A stretch of DNA of 64,000 bases. It comes from Gordius sp. MW1 (taxonomy: Eukaryota; Nematomorpha; Gordioida; Gordea; Gordiidae). Numbering within the stretch: position 1 is the first letter of the stretch; every line of letters begins with the position of its first letter. The stretch spans positions 15,221,835-15,285,834 of the forward strand of contig OZ038527.1 of the NCBI GenBank assembly GCA_964036665.1, in the 5' to 3' direction. Shown here one piece after another: positions 10,090 through 29,544 of the stretch. Both the position numbers and the translations under genes were made by a program. Below the pieces are notes generated by a model. The model ran no database searches. It saw only the letters and a list, made by a program, of their open reading frames with translations, and was not told the origin of the DNA.

Positions 10090-10830
10090 ACCATTCCATG
10101 TGTTGATTATTAATATAATTACTTTTCATTATATAAAATGTACAATAACGCTTTTTTAACGAATAAGATATATGTATAGTTAGATTTTTAGTATTTGCAG
10201 TTATTCATTTGGATATACGTAATAAAATCTATACTTCTGATCTATAAAAAACCCCTACGAAATAAGCGGTTCCCTTATCCATATCATATTGACTTGGACT
10301 ACAATATATACCGTTAGAGAAAAACTTTTTCAACTCCTACCAGAACGTTTTTTTTTCAAGGGACCAGTGTACAACCTAACGAGGCAAACTATCGCTTATC
10401 TCCAGTAATCGCCGTAGATGGTATGTTAATTTCTGTTTCACTTATGATTTTTATAAACCGAGTGTGCTGCCTACGGACTTGCGGCACCTCTATGCCTATG
10501 CCTACACTATTGTGACTTTTAGTCCAATACAAGTAGGTGTCAGATGGGACTCAATCTTAGCTTGCCGATTTAGCTAAGCTCTGGAATTTCATCGGGGCAA
10601 ATACATATTTACATTGCATAATAAATACATTTGTTATAGGAATAAAATCACACGTTAGCAATAACGTTTTGGCGTGAGAAGGGGCTCAACCTTAGATTGC
10701 ACTTACTAAGCTCTTGGGCGTCTTCGGGGCAAAAAATACATACATACATATACCGTTAGACGCCCACGCGATAAGCAGTTAAACCGTCAATACACGAAAT
10801 ACTTTCAGTCCCAACGTCCAGCCTCAACAA
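10090..10830. other. AT-rich spacer, no gene seen
   Basis: No supported gene. A diverged near-duplicate word pattern around 10550-10600 and 10675-10735 (GACTCAATCTTAGCTTGC... and GCTCAACCTTAGATTGC..., each ending in CGGGGCAAA plus an ATACAT run) suggests an old tandem duplication or a repeated element end. Confidence 0.4.
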
Positions 10831-10839
10831 TGATATAGG

Positions 10840-12640
10840 ACGCTAGTAACTATCAAAATGGTGGCAAATTTCACACACAATTTGCCGTATGGAACATATG
10901 ACAAGCGCATTCTATGTAGTCTATGGTTGCAATAGCAAAGAATGCCAAGTACACCGATATGGAAAAAAACTGGATCTTAAAGGGTGCGACAGATTTATAT
11001 ACAAATTAGTCAAGATAAGGGAGAAGAAAAGTCGCGATGTCGGAGTCCTTAAAATAGTCAAACGCAAGAGGGTCATACCTTACTCAAGCCGAAGGAAGTG
11101 ATGAAAATCTGGAAAGGATATTTCAAGGAACTTAGGAATATTGCAAATAACAAAGATTTCATTCCCGATACCGAGCCAAACATAAGTAAGGTCAAACTCT
11201 TTTCGGAAGATAAAGTTAGGACATAAATGACCAAGATGCAAAAAAAGAAGCTAATGGCCCATTTCCTAAGAAGCATTGCTCAGATGCCGTGAAGGAGTCA
11301 CGCTCATCACCATACGAATCGTTTTTACAATATATTGGTAGAAATGCGAATTCCTAATCAATGGAGAACATGCACGATTATAACCTATTATAAGGCAAAG
11401 GAGTCCCTCGGACTGTGGCAATTCCAGAGGTATCAAGCTAACTTGCCACTCCTGAAGTTTATGGAAAGGATCTCAGTAACAAGGCTGAAGGTGATCGGCT
11501 AACCAATTCGGATTTGAGGCCGGCAAATCCACAATCGACCCAATCTTCGCACTTAGACAAATATGGATAAATATGGCAAAAAGAGAAGAGACCTACATAT
11601 AATCTTTATCGACTTAGAGAAAGCTTGACACGGTCCTTCACGGATTAATATGGTGCTGCGTGAGAAAACAAAATATCCCTGACGCATATATACGCCTAAT
11701 AAAAAATATTTATGAAGGCTAAATTTTTGCGTTAGGACGACAGTTGGAGACTCTAAACCTTTTTGAGTTCAACTTGGATTACATCAAGGATCTGGTTTAA
11801 GTCCCTTTTTATTTAATATAATTACGGACTTGATAACGAGAGACATTTAGAAGCCAAAGCCATGGTGTATGTATACTATATGCCGATGATATAGTACTAT
11901 GCGAAGAAACAAAGGTCAAAGTATTCGAAGAAGCCGAGAAGTGGTCAAAACGCTTTAATGGCTATGGTTTAAAGGTCAACGATCGAAAATGGTATAAATG
12001 AAAATGAACTTTACAGGTAGCCCATCGCTGGATGACAATCTAAAGTGCACAAAAGTAGACAGGTTTACATACCTCGGCTTGTTGCTACATCAAAAGGGAG
12101 GTTGCGCAACAGAATTCAATGCCCGGATCCAAAAAGGATGGCTTAAATGGCGAAGTATATCCAATGTGCGACAAGAAAATGCCATTATGGTTAAAGAGCA
12201 AAGCTTACAAATCTTACACCATGGTAAGACCAATGCTACTCTATGGAAGTTAAACATGGGCATAAAACACCACGGAAGAAAAGCTATTACAAACCACAGA
12301 GATGAGAATAATACGGTGGAGCTTGGGGTTTTTTAAATTCGACCATATGACGAATGACTTTCTCATGACAAAAATGGGTATTTAACCTATGGCGGACATG
12401 ATTAACGAAAATCGGCTAGGGTGGTATGGGCATATATACTAAGAAAGGAGACGAATGATAAATCGAAAAGTACTGGGCATGGAGGTACCGGGGAAGACAG
12501 GAAGAGGACAACCTCGCGTCACGTGAAGGGTAAGTCGATAAAGTTATGAAAACAAAAGAGATTAGTCAAAAAATGGCACTTTACCCGGTCAAGATGGGGG
12601 ACACTCATTAAAACAAACCCCAGGACTCGGGAGTTAAATA
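10840..12640 (+). mobile_element. LINE (RTE-like) retrotransposon, heavily decayed
   Basis: Scattered pieces of one endonuclease/reverse-transcriptase ORF in colinear order on the plus strand. These are the pre-RT linker (KIREKKSRDVG, then WKGYFKELRN near 11120), a palm motif reading YADDIVLCEE around 11878-11908, FTYLGLLLHQKGGCATEFNARIQKGWLKWR (12063-12152), and the C-terminal module RIIRWSLGF...NENRLGWYGH...KVLGMEVPGKTGRGQPR (12300-12520). This arrangement is typical of RTE/craniofacial-development-protein-2-like LINE ORFs. Frames change many times and stops are frequent, so the copy is long dead. No poly-A tail or clear target duplication was identified. Confidence 0.8.
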
Positions 12641-12649
12641 AATGATAAA

Positions 12650-13680
12650 GAAAAGAAATATATAATATTTACTACACTTGGGTGCTTTTAATATCAAATA
12701 TATACCAATCATATTGATTTTTATTTAATATTTTAAATGTGAATTATACAAAATAAAAATTAACAATAAATTAAATTAAATTTTATGATCAATAAAATAA
12801 TTTAAGCTGAGATCTTGCCTAAAAATCTCGCATCGCCTCGTCTCGACATCAAAATTCTCGTCTTAATCTCAGGTCAGTTTTTCAAATTCTTGTCTCGCCT
12901 CGTTTCTCCGCATCACTAGACAAGATTTGGTATTAACTTCTCGATTTAAAAAATAGTCAATTCTAGGGTAGCCTGCCGCGTTAATGGAAGTGCCAAAACA
13001 CCCATTCATATTTTGATATATATTATTTAAAAAAATTTAGTGTATTTATTCTTTATGGCCTTCTTTAATGATGAACCCTTTATAGCCTTTATAATAATAC
13101 CTTTCAAATTAAGGCCCATAGTTTTGATTTTAACTTGTCTTGAATTAAACATAAATTTTAATTAATAAGAACCAACTATATTAATTAGCCACTTTAACAA
13201 TGTTAATCATTTTTGTTGTTGTAACTTAGTCAATCTTTCTAATCGGTTAAAAAAATCGGGTAATAGTTCCAATAATTTAATATTAAAATGCTGGTCAAAG
13301 TAAATCATTAAATTATCTTGACGCAAAAAAAGTTGCTTTTTAAATATATTAATATAGAAACCTACAAAAAATATAAAAAAAACCAAACTTCGGACATATT
13401 ATGTTTATTATAAATAAATAAATTTGACAAAGCTAATAGATAGAGTAACTAAATGTGGTATAATAAACAATAATTTTTCAGATTATTTTTAAGATAGCGT
13501 TGAACTGCATTAATCGAATAAATAGTTACATGAATCCAATTATAGATTCCTTTTTAAGTTGTCTGGATGACAAGAGTGCAATTTCCCAAGAATTATTGCC
13601 TCTTCGCTTGGGGCTGCAAATGGAGACATGGAGCTAAAAAGGTTTATGTTGAGAAACATATATCAACTCAACTATCTGGA
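12650..13680. other. Spacer with TCTCGTCTCG-type simple repeat
   Basis: AT-rich, no gene seen. Between about 12820 and 12905 there is a degenerate array of CTCG-containing words (ATCTCGCATCGCCTCGTCTCGACA). Similar arrays occur at about 24840-24915 and 44195-44330. It ends at the 3' end of the phospho-lyase gene. Confidence 0.5.
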
Positions 13681-13685
13681 AAATA

Positions 13686-21039
<7,354 letters not shown>

Positions 21040-21044
21040 CTATA

Positions 21045-23710
21045 AATATTTAATAATATATTATCATATTACTGCTAACTATAAGAAATTCAAAAATTGT
21101 CACAAATTTTCTTATTTGGCAGATAATTTTTGCATCGATAATACTGACATTTTAAAATTATTATTTAAAAACATATCAAAAGAGCTTGAATAAAACACAT
21201 TTCAATTTCTTCATTTTATTACCCAATAAATTCTTTACGTAACTTAACGATATCAGAAATATTTGGCATCATTAAAATTAAAATTTTGATCGGGTATCAA
21301 ATAATAGCGATTAGTCAAATAGATTGTGACTCCATTCAAGCAAGAGACGCGAAAAAAATATTATGTATATAATGGCCCTATAAATTCCTTGTTAGACCGT
21401 TCAAAGGCTTAAGCCTGTTATAAAAAATTAGAGGCTTGTTTTAAACTTATATCACGAATGCATTAGGCCCTATACAGGCAAAAGTTGCTTTCTATCATAA
21501 ATAAACCATACCTCCTAGCTCGTATCCAGCAAACTTAATTATTGAATCCAAAAGGAGCCCTCAGGTTGTTTGACAGCGATGATAAAATCGTCCCAAGCAC
21601 ACAAGAAACTTAAAACAAATTTAAAATGAAGCATCCTCTTTCGTCATCCTTATATAAATATCTCAACACTAGATTTGATTCTACCAAGGTTGCAGAATCT
21701 TTTTTACTAGATTCTGCTGCTGGCCTGCAGGAAGTCCCTGTATTTTTTTAACTAATTAAATTTAATAACATTAATTGAACATATCTCCTAAACGCCTTAA
21801 CATCTAAGTGCAGCCTTATAGTGAATGGGAGCGTACCTCTTAAAGTATTACCAATTTTGTTTGGTGCCAAATTAATAGCTGTTAAGAAGCCAGATAACTG
21901 CCTAAAACCTAACGTTATAGAGGAGTAGATCTTTTCAAACTAACACTTTTACAAACTAAGTCCCCATCAAATAAAATTAAATTAGAGGGAGGCTGCGAAG
22001 CTTCATGTCATGCCGCTAGGCTAACGCTTGAAGTTGCACCTTAAGATCACTGCATAGTCAAATAAGACTTTGCTAACGCTATTATTGTACTCGCATAGAA
22101 GCTCTTATTGATGATTTTATCGATTTCCATAATTCTATAACTAGGTTGTAAGTTATAGCTCAACATCTATTATAAGAATCAGAAGATAATAATAACCCCT
22201 TATTATCGAAAATCCGCAATTTATTAACTAATTCCTAATATCTATTAAAAATAAATTCACCCGAAGACATCTCGATCACCATAATTTGTTTAGGCACTCC
22301 CAAATTGGTTTAAAAAATGTCGCAGGAATGCGACTAAGCTCTAAATACTTGATACTTGGACAATATCCTTTGTGGTTTCTTCGATAAGTTTTTAAATCTA
22401 TTAAACTCAAATTACAAACCAATTTGTATTTAAATCTCAATTAGATTAATGATTTTTTAAACTGATGACTACTCATGTCCTAACCTTACCCATTTTTATC
22501 AAGAAAAGCACGATGTGCCATTTCGGGTGGCCGAACTTGCAAAATATTATGAAGAGATCTTGCATTTTTAAGCTCAAAATTAGACCTTTTAAAGTGTCTG
22601 CCATCACATCACGGTTTCTACATAATGTAAAATTTTTTTATTATTTCAAAAATTCAGCAATGTCTTCAAATTACAGTGCTGCTTTTTTACATTGGGAGAT
22701 ATACACTATGAACAAAATATTAATGCTATCTTACAATCAATTTTAAATATCAAATTCGATACTCATACCAGGACCAACCAAATCGGGGGCTTAGGGATTA
22801 CCATGCTTGCCTCAATATCTCTACTCTCTTTGATCTATAAAATCGTCCAACAAATTATTTTTAAGTTGTCACCGGAAGGGGATCCCGTTTTAGCCATAGC
22901 TTTTGCCATTTAAAAATTCAATTCTAATCCCGGAACACCTTTGCGATAAACCTCACGGCAATGTGATTGTGATGCTGGGCTTGTGTTGCGCTATTTTAAC
23001 TAACCAATATTGAGTAGCGATGGCAAGCCAATGTTCGAATTAAAAGTCTTTTGTTTGATGGCTTAGGTCACGAATGTTTTTGCCCTGGCTGGCTTTCCGG
23101 GATGATGCTGGACGACTCGGAACTTTCTCCCATATCTCTCAGACTAAGAAATTTTTAAAAACCATTCCCTTGTCGCAAGCTTGGCATTTCATACACTAGG
23201 TGGCAAACTTATTTAAACATGTTAGACACAATAAGGCCAATATTAAAATTTGAAGAGTTTTAAAAGGGCAAAGGTCCCATCTAATTTAGAGCCAACTGAC
23301 CCCTTCTTGGAGGGACGAATGCTCGATGAGTCTTCTTTAGTCTCATGAAAATGACTTTCAAAATGGGACTTCACTTGAATATACCTATTTGTTCCTATTA
23401 GTAACATTACGACAATAATTCGTTATTTGCTGTCAAGGGGCGAAAAATCAACCAACACAAAGCACTTTTAAACTTAAACATTTTTATACCTTTGGTTGCT
23501 TCGTGTTTACCACACCTTTGGTAAACAGGTTTTCTATTTTAAGGAGTTAGGGAAGCGTTCTCCGCCATCTAAACATTCCATGCCATTTTTAGTGAAACGA
23601 AATCTTGGTATTCTTATAACTAAATAAAATTTAAATCGTTTGCGGATTTTTGGCCTCTTTTGGAAGATACTCCTGATGTTTTTATATTATAATAGTTTAT
23701 ATTTATTATT
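21045..23710. other. Upstream region of the phospho-lyase gene, first exon not found
   Basis: AT-rich DNA. It should hold the promoter and N-terminal exon of the minus-strand phospho-lyase gene, but I could not recognise either. Short open frames at 22465-22913 show no known motif and look like chance or old repeat DNA. Confidence 0.4.
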
Positions 23711-23715
23711 ACTAA

Positions 23716-24783
23716 ACAGGTCTACAAATATTGACTTTGTGATTCTATCCAGCAACCAGACCAATAATTCTGATAGCGAATTTTCCGCTGAATAATAATC
23801 TGTTTTAGTTTTTTCCCCAAAACTTCCAATATATACGATAAACGAGGTTGGAGGCTATATTACCACGGCATTTATAATTTTTACTAAAAAATATTAATTT
23901 ATTCCTGTAGATTGAAGTTTCTTCTATAGGTCCATTATTTTAGTTTTTTGTTTCACCTCTATATTTAAATTAATCCACGTTTACGTGAACCGCATCCCCT
24001 TATTAAAATTCGTCTCTATCTCTGGGTCTGGGAAACAGAGTACATTAGAGTTCATACTGGCCCCTCGACTTGCCGAGAATCATCTTGCCGAATTGAATGT
24101 CCCAAGGTTACCAAAAAAAGCCTATTGATCATTCAATTTCGAATTAAAGTTAAAATTTAGGTATTTTTTAAAATAAAATTGATAATTATTATAAAAGGTA
24201 TTTAATTTAGGGCTTTCTTTATGATAATGGGGACATGGTCGTTAATGTCACGGGTGAATTCGGCAAGATGTTTTTCGGCGAGTTGATAGGGCACCGAGTT
24301 CATAATACACACGCGATGTTTACTAACACGTCTCTCTCTCCCTTTCACCATCTCTTCCCCTCCCGCCCCCATATCTATCAAAGCACACATGAAGGGGGCG
24401 CGAGTGGGGAAAAAAGAGAGGAGAGTAGGTGAAGGGATAGAGAGATGTGTTAGTAAACAGCGCGTGGGTAGAATGTACTCTAGTGTACTCCGTTTTCTGC
24501 CCATAGTGGGACGAATATTAATAAGGGGAAGGGGTGGGTTCACGTAAACGCGAATAAATTTAAAAATACAGGTGAAACAAATAAACTAAATAATTAGTAT
24601 AAATTAAAAATGTCATGGCAATATAGCCTCAAAAATGCTAAAATGAGTTTGCACCTTGACCCTCGATTATCTAAAAAACTGGAAGTTTTGGAGGGGAAAT
24701 ATAAACAGATTATTGTTCAGCGAAAAATTCTATATCAGAATTATAGGTCCAATTGCAGGATAGTTTTTTTCTGAAGACCTGTG
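23716..24783. mobile_element. Foldback element, copy 1, with a nested MITE
   Basis: Long inverted arms start CAGGTCTACAAATATTGAC on the left and end with the complement, AGACCTG, on the right. Within the arms, AATAATTCTGATAG and TATCAGAATTATAG, and AGGCTATATTACCACGGCA and CAATATAGCCT, mirror each other. A second copy at 46676-47559 has the same layout. The centre carries a purine/pyrimidine-rich hairpin (TACTAACACGTCTCTCTC... paired with GAGAGATGTGTTAGTA). A 240-base MITE is inserted at 24057-24296. No transposase is encoded. Confidence 0.85.
24057..24296. mobile_element. hAT-like MITE nested in the foldback element
   Basis: Flanked by a perfect 8-base duplication AGTTCATA at 24049-24056 and 24297-24304. 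The uninterrupted foldback copy has the sequence once (about 47029-47036), which gives an empty-site comparison. The imperfect terminal inverted repeats contain ACTTGCCGAGAATCATCTTG and CAAGATGTTTTTCGGCGAG. A related element lies at 39374-39646. Confidence 0.85.
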
Positions 24784-24789
24784 TAGCAT

Positions 24790-25760
24790 CTTGTTTTATA
24801 TGTTTTTTGTAGTGATGCAGAAGATCAGATAAAAATCTTTGTCTCGTTTTCGAGACGATGACGAGAATTGGAAAATTTGAGCCAATATCGAGACGAGTCA
24901 ACGAGATATCGCCTTTAAAATTTATCATTATTAAATTTAGATGTGTATTTTTTATTTGTGTGATTTACATTTAGGACGTTAAAAGAATTTTAATACAATT
25001 AATATTAGATAATTTACACTAATACATATTTAATCTACAATATATCGGACTAGAAGTCATATTTTAGTAATTTTAGCTTGTTCAATAAATTATAAGTGAC
25101 CTTAGAACATGTAAATAATTTTTTTGAATATTTGTTATACGTATTTATATACTTAGCATTAATATGTTTTTAAAACATACTTAAAATTAGTTCCGATAAA
25201 GTAGTAAATATTAGGCATGAAATTAGATGATGTTAACAAGTTGTAAGGACCTTATTACTTGATGACAACATATTAAACTAACGCATCTTTGAAGTTCCCA
25301 TTATAATTTTGAATCGGTGGTTAATTAAATAAAATGATTATACAAATAAATATGACTAAAATGGCTTTAAAAGTTTTGAGCACCGTAAAGGACCTAAGTG
25401 CCTGCCGAACGATTGTTTTAGAAATCACCATCTACTACTTTAAAAGACCTTTAGATAAAATTATGAATCTGCAAGGAATTAATGCTAAATTAACTGCTAT
25501 GCAATTTATAGGCTCGCTTTTGGTTATCCGTCCGTCCGTTGTCCAACTTGTAATATTTGCATAATTGCCGTGGAAAATACGCATTAATGGCTATGGACTT
25601 ATGCTTCTGCAAATGACTTTTATTTCGCTTTTGAACATAGGCTAGCTTATGACCGCTGTTGCCCGAGCCCAATATCTATTACTAGTGACCCGGCAAACGT
25701 TGTTTTGCCATATTAAATATTTAAAAAAAAATTAAAAAATTTAAATAAGAAAATTTAAAA
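24790..25760. other. Repeat-derived spacer, no gene seen
   Basis: It begins with a CTCG/CGAG-rich patch (about 24840-24915) like those near 12.8 and 44.2 kb. At 25495-25540 it has GCTATGCAATTTATAGGC and a TCCGTCCGTCCG word, matching the complement of 17380-17440. No gene can be supported. Confidence 0.45.
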
Positions 25761-25764
25761 CTAC

Positions 25765-26004
25765 AAAAAAAAATTTAAAAACTCAACTAAACGAAAAATA
25801 ACAAATATAATTGATATTTTTAAGGGTGGTTAAAAAAAACACAGGGGGGCAGGGAGGGGCGGATGCCCCCCTCGAAATCCAAAAATTTGTGGAAATTTTT
25901 TTAAAAAATTAAAACAAACACCAAATTTAAAAAAAAAATATGTTTTGCCCCCCCCCCCCCTAATTAAACTCAACTTAAATTAATAAAGACACAATGGCTT
26001 TGAA
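25765..26004 (+). repeat. 240-base direct repeat, left copy
   Basis: Nearly identical to 27569-27805, differing mainly in homopolymer lengths. Both run from an A-run plus TTTAAAAACTCAAC to ACAATGGCTTTGA and contain a GGGGGGCAGGGAGGGGCGG stretch facing GCCCCCC. The two copies flank the candidate gene at 26370-27101. Confidence 0.9.
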
Positions 26005-26369
26005 CGTTGTTTTGCCATTTATTTTTGCATTTTGCAGTATCACTTTTTAAGTGTTTCTAATGGCTGTAGACTTACACTTTGTTTTTTGTAAAATAAAATG
26101 TGAACATTAAAATATTATTAAGGCAATCAAAAAATTAAACGTCGTTTAAGGATAAATTGCATAGCAATTAATATATAATGAATTATTTTTTTTTACATAA
26201 TTGTTTATTAATTTTTATTTTCTTATGCTTTAGAAGAAAATCGTCCTGATATACATACTTCTTAGGTTTAAGCAATAGATATGTACGTTTATTAGAACAA
26301 AATAATAATATAATAAAAGGAGAAATACTATATGTGACCATATGAATTGCATAGCAATACTAAATATTA

Positions 26370-27101
26370 TTATCGTAGATGTTCCAGCTCGATTTCTTCG
26401 ACTGACAAAGCAGGGGGTCCATTTTTAGACTCTTGGGGTATTTGAGTCGAGATGGTAGATAGGGTGCTAGGCCGAGAGGGCGCTTGGCTTATTGTACAGA
26501 GGGGGGGATTGTGCCAACGTCGGCACCCATTACAACATCGGCATCGACCCAGGGATGGTTGCCCCCTAGCCCTACCGCGGTAATGAGCCGGGCGTCTTGT
26601 GTCATTCCTTGGGTGCCTTTGAATATTATTACGGCGATGCCTCGGTCTCCTAGCTTGGGGCGACCGCAGACGATCCGCATCTTGAGGGATTAAGGTACGC
26701 CGGTAGGTGGCATCCAGATGGGCATCGGGTGACCGTACCCGTCCTGCATCTTGATAAAAGTAGGCATTTCTGGGGGCGGGTACTACCCTTATAACCGGCT
26801 CCATCGGCCGCTCCTCCATTATTTCAATTGTTACCGGTGGCGCAACATTCGTACGGCGGCTTGGATGAGCCCGAACTTTGACTTCGATAGTAAAGAAGTT
26901 GTCATGGAGGGTAAATGTGGCACCTGATTAAAAATAAAAAAGTAATTTAAAAATAAGCAAAAAGCATAAATTGCATAACAATTAATTAGACAGTCAGTAA
27001 ACTTACTCATTGGCTTTATGGGTGATACGAATGCTAAATAAATCACTTTCTCTCCTGAATATTTAAAATGGCTGCACTTTTTAAATAATCTGTACGCGTC
27101 T
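26370..27101 (-). CDS. Unrecognised two-exon gene, Arg-rich, with C-x2-C-x3-H-x4-C motif
   Basis: Family not recognised. Upstream exon: 27007-27101, with acceptor CAG after a pyrimidine tract (TTCCCCCCTCCCCCTCAG) and strong donor A|GTAAGT. Downstream exon: 26370-26923 (acceptor TTTTTAATCAG), ending in a TAG stop. The exons join in phase. The upstream exon gives DAYRLFKKCSHFKY...VSPIKPM. The downstream exon starts ATFTLHDNFFTIEVKVRA, then EERPMEPVIRVVP, an internal duplication (QDAGRVRSPDAH and QDADRLRSPQAR), an Arg-rich stretch, CNGCRRWHNPPLC and an acidic tail (SVEEIELEHLR). The first exon was not found. The coding part has much higher G+C than its flanks. The Cys/His motif is knuckle-like, so nucleic-acid binding is a guess. 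It could be a host gene, a captured gene or a retroelement ORF. Confidence 0.5.
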
Positions 27102-27568
27102 CTGAGGGGGAGGGGGGAAGGCGGCTCTGAATTCTGGGGGTTTTTTGAGTATATTTTCGTTTCTAAAAAAATTAGCAAGTAGAAATTCTGGATATAATAG
27201 TTAGTCGGACAATGGTGGAGTAGTAGACAAAAGTGTAGTATGAGGGGGGATTTTATACATACATGCCATCCATACCATACAACCCCCCCCCCCTCTTGTT
27301 TTAATAAGTAGGTAGGTGTGAAATATAAAAAAGATTTATTAATGATAACTTACAGAATCAAAGAATAATTTATAATGTAAATATAGGCAGATAGATTGAT
27401 CCCTCGTATTTTATTTATAAAATGCAGCGTGTGCGTTGCGTGTGTGAAGTAAATATTATAAACTTGAGCTCCCTTGCTCAATAGACGAATGAGAGGGCAG
27501 GACTACTAAAGAGGGGGGGGGAGGGGTGTTGTAAAGGGGAAAGGAAATAACCAAGATGGTGGCTTAAC

Positions 27569-27805
27569 CAAAAAAAATTTAAAAACTCAACTAAACGAAA
27601 AATAACAAATATAATTGATATTTTTAAGGGTGGTTAAAAAAAAAACACAGGGGGGCAGGGAGGGGCGGATGCCCCCCTCGAAATCCAAAAATTTGTGGAA
27701 ATTTTTTTAAAAAATTAAAACAAACACCAAATTTAAAAAAAAAATATGTTTTGCCCCCCCCCTAATTAAACTCAACTTAAATTAATAAAGACACAATGGC
27801 TTTGA
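27569..27805 (+). repeat. 240-base direct repeat, right copy
   Basis: Near-identical partner of 25765-26004, in the same orientation about 1.8 kb away. It does not start with TG or end with CA, so it does not look like an LTR. More likely it is a short element inserted twice, or the edges of a local duplication. Confidence 0.9.
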
Positions 27806-27929
27806 TTTTTCCGCAACACATGCCTACTGCATTTATGATTTATCACACTACCTAACCTACACACGATAGATAAGATACGCAGCAGTAGGTTGATTGACGT
27901 TGGCAACGTCAAAACACATAAAACCTAAT

Positions 27930-28078
27930 ATCTCGAAAACTACTCGACCGATTTGGCTGGAACATATTTTAAAACACGATCCGGAGTGTGGGGAATAAAC
28001 TGTGAAATTTTGAGCCAAATCGGTCTGGTAGTTCTCCAAAAAAGGTGGCGGCATACACACACACACACACACACATAG
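27930..28078. repeat. Interspersed repeat with inverted arms and (CA)n tail
   Basis: AACTACTCGACCGATTTGGC (27938-27957) pairs with the complement in 28014-28033, with two mismatches. It is followed by an (AC)n run at about 28055-28074 and TTTCATTTTTATATATAAGA. This layout is widespread in invertebrate non-autonomous elements, often of Helitron/Helentron type, but the class is not proven here. Confidence 0.6.
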
Positions 28079-28379
28079 TTTCATTTTTATATATAAGATT
28101 ATTGTTGTGGCCGACTGATTATTCTTCTACATAAATTTCCTTGGGGAACTAGGTTGTTGCTATATATCGGATAATTGCCCAACTGGCTAAATAATTCCCA
28201 GCAAATTATGATGACCGTTGCTTACTTCTATTTTATCTGATCCTGGCCAGGGGCCAAAATTCTCTTTAATAGCTATTTATATTTGCTGTTTTGTGAATTT
28301 TTTTTGACAATTTGTCTAGGGTGTTGCTTTATAACGGATGATTGTGAAACTGTCTAAAACTTTAATAAGATTAAACATA

Positions 28380-29540
28380 TAGGCTTTTTAGCCGTCTGCT
28401 GGCTACTGAAAAATGGAAAAAATGACCACTGGCCAAAGTGTAATTGGAATATTTTTTCGTTTTTTTAATATTTGGCCCTTATGTATTTATACGATTTTTG
28501 ACCGTCTGCAGATTGCTGACCAATAGAAAAAAAAGATCATTGGTCAAAGTGTGAATCAAAATTTTTTTCTATATTGCCCTTATATAATTATAGGCTATTT
28601 GTCCGTCTGCTGGCTACTGACCAATGAAAAAAATGAACATAGGCAAAAGTGTGAATCGAATTCTTTTTTTATATTTTGCCATTATATAATTTCTTTCCCA
28701 CGTCTCACCTCACCCCACACCCCTTACAAGGGTCTTTATAAATATAGTTTTACAAATGGGTTTACTCCCTTTTTGCTTCTAAAACCGCTATCCACTAACC
28801 TAACCCTAAATGTAGGGCGAAATTTTCACCTTTATTTCACCATCGCAACTAATTTTTGCATCATAATCCATTCTTTTACTCGCCAGATTAGGTAAAATGA
28901 TACCATTTCATTGTTGCTTTGTTGTTTATACTATACATATGTGCATGATCTGAATAGAGTCTAGTCACAATTTAAATTATGGGTCGCTTGCTCCAAATTT
29001 TTTCATATGATTTATAAAGTATTATAATAATTATTTAAACTGAATATTACATTAAAGGATTCCGCTTTAACTCTGAATTTAAAGTTGTACGTTTTGGAAG
29101 GATGACTATTAGCTTTTCCAGAGTCATCGCCTCTATTTTGTTTCCCTTCGCCATAAATAATATTTTTGATTAGTTTAGAATTTGATATAAGGCAATTAAA
29201 AAGCAGGTTATAACAAAAATGAGTGAAAAAAACCTATGTCTCAAAATACAATATAAAATGCAAAATGATTTAGTTTTTATGCATAAAAAAACTTAAGAAG
29301 CTAAATTTTTGTAATAATAAACCTATTAAACATTTATGAATACTTTATTTAATTAGAAAATTTATTTATATGAAAATAGTGTACAAAAAACAATTATAAC
29401 ATTGTACGAGTATTATCTGACTCCCTGCTTGACCATTGCCTCCTCCCCCCCCCCCCCCCCGCATAGGCATTCTCGCCCCTTCTCACTCATCATAAATTGC
29501 ATAACAAATGTGCTACGTTTCTAGAGTATAGATGAGTTAT
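28380..29540 (-). repeat. 1.1-kb composite repeat with minisatellite, copy B (inverted)
   Basis: Reverse-complement partner of 16300-17440. It has three minisatellite units at 28390-28680 (GGCTACTGACCAATG... and CACTGGCCAAAGTG words), the TACGTTTTGGAAGGATGAC block near 29085, and the C-run plus GCATAGGCATTCTCGCC at 29440-29480. Confidence 0.75.
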
Positions 29541-29544
29541 GTAA

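Noticed and set aside
22465-22913. Two overlapping short frames as a possible gene
   Set aside because: No known motif, no splice support, and codon content resembles random AT-rich DNA.
24202-24543. Open frames on both strands in the foldback elements (also 46951-47272)
   Set aside because: They read the same palindromic purine/pyrimidine tract from both sides. No splice sites or homology were seen.
25765-27805. LTR pair of a small retrotransposon
   Set aside because: The 240-base repeats lack TG...CA ends, a primer site, a purine tract and target duplications.
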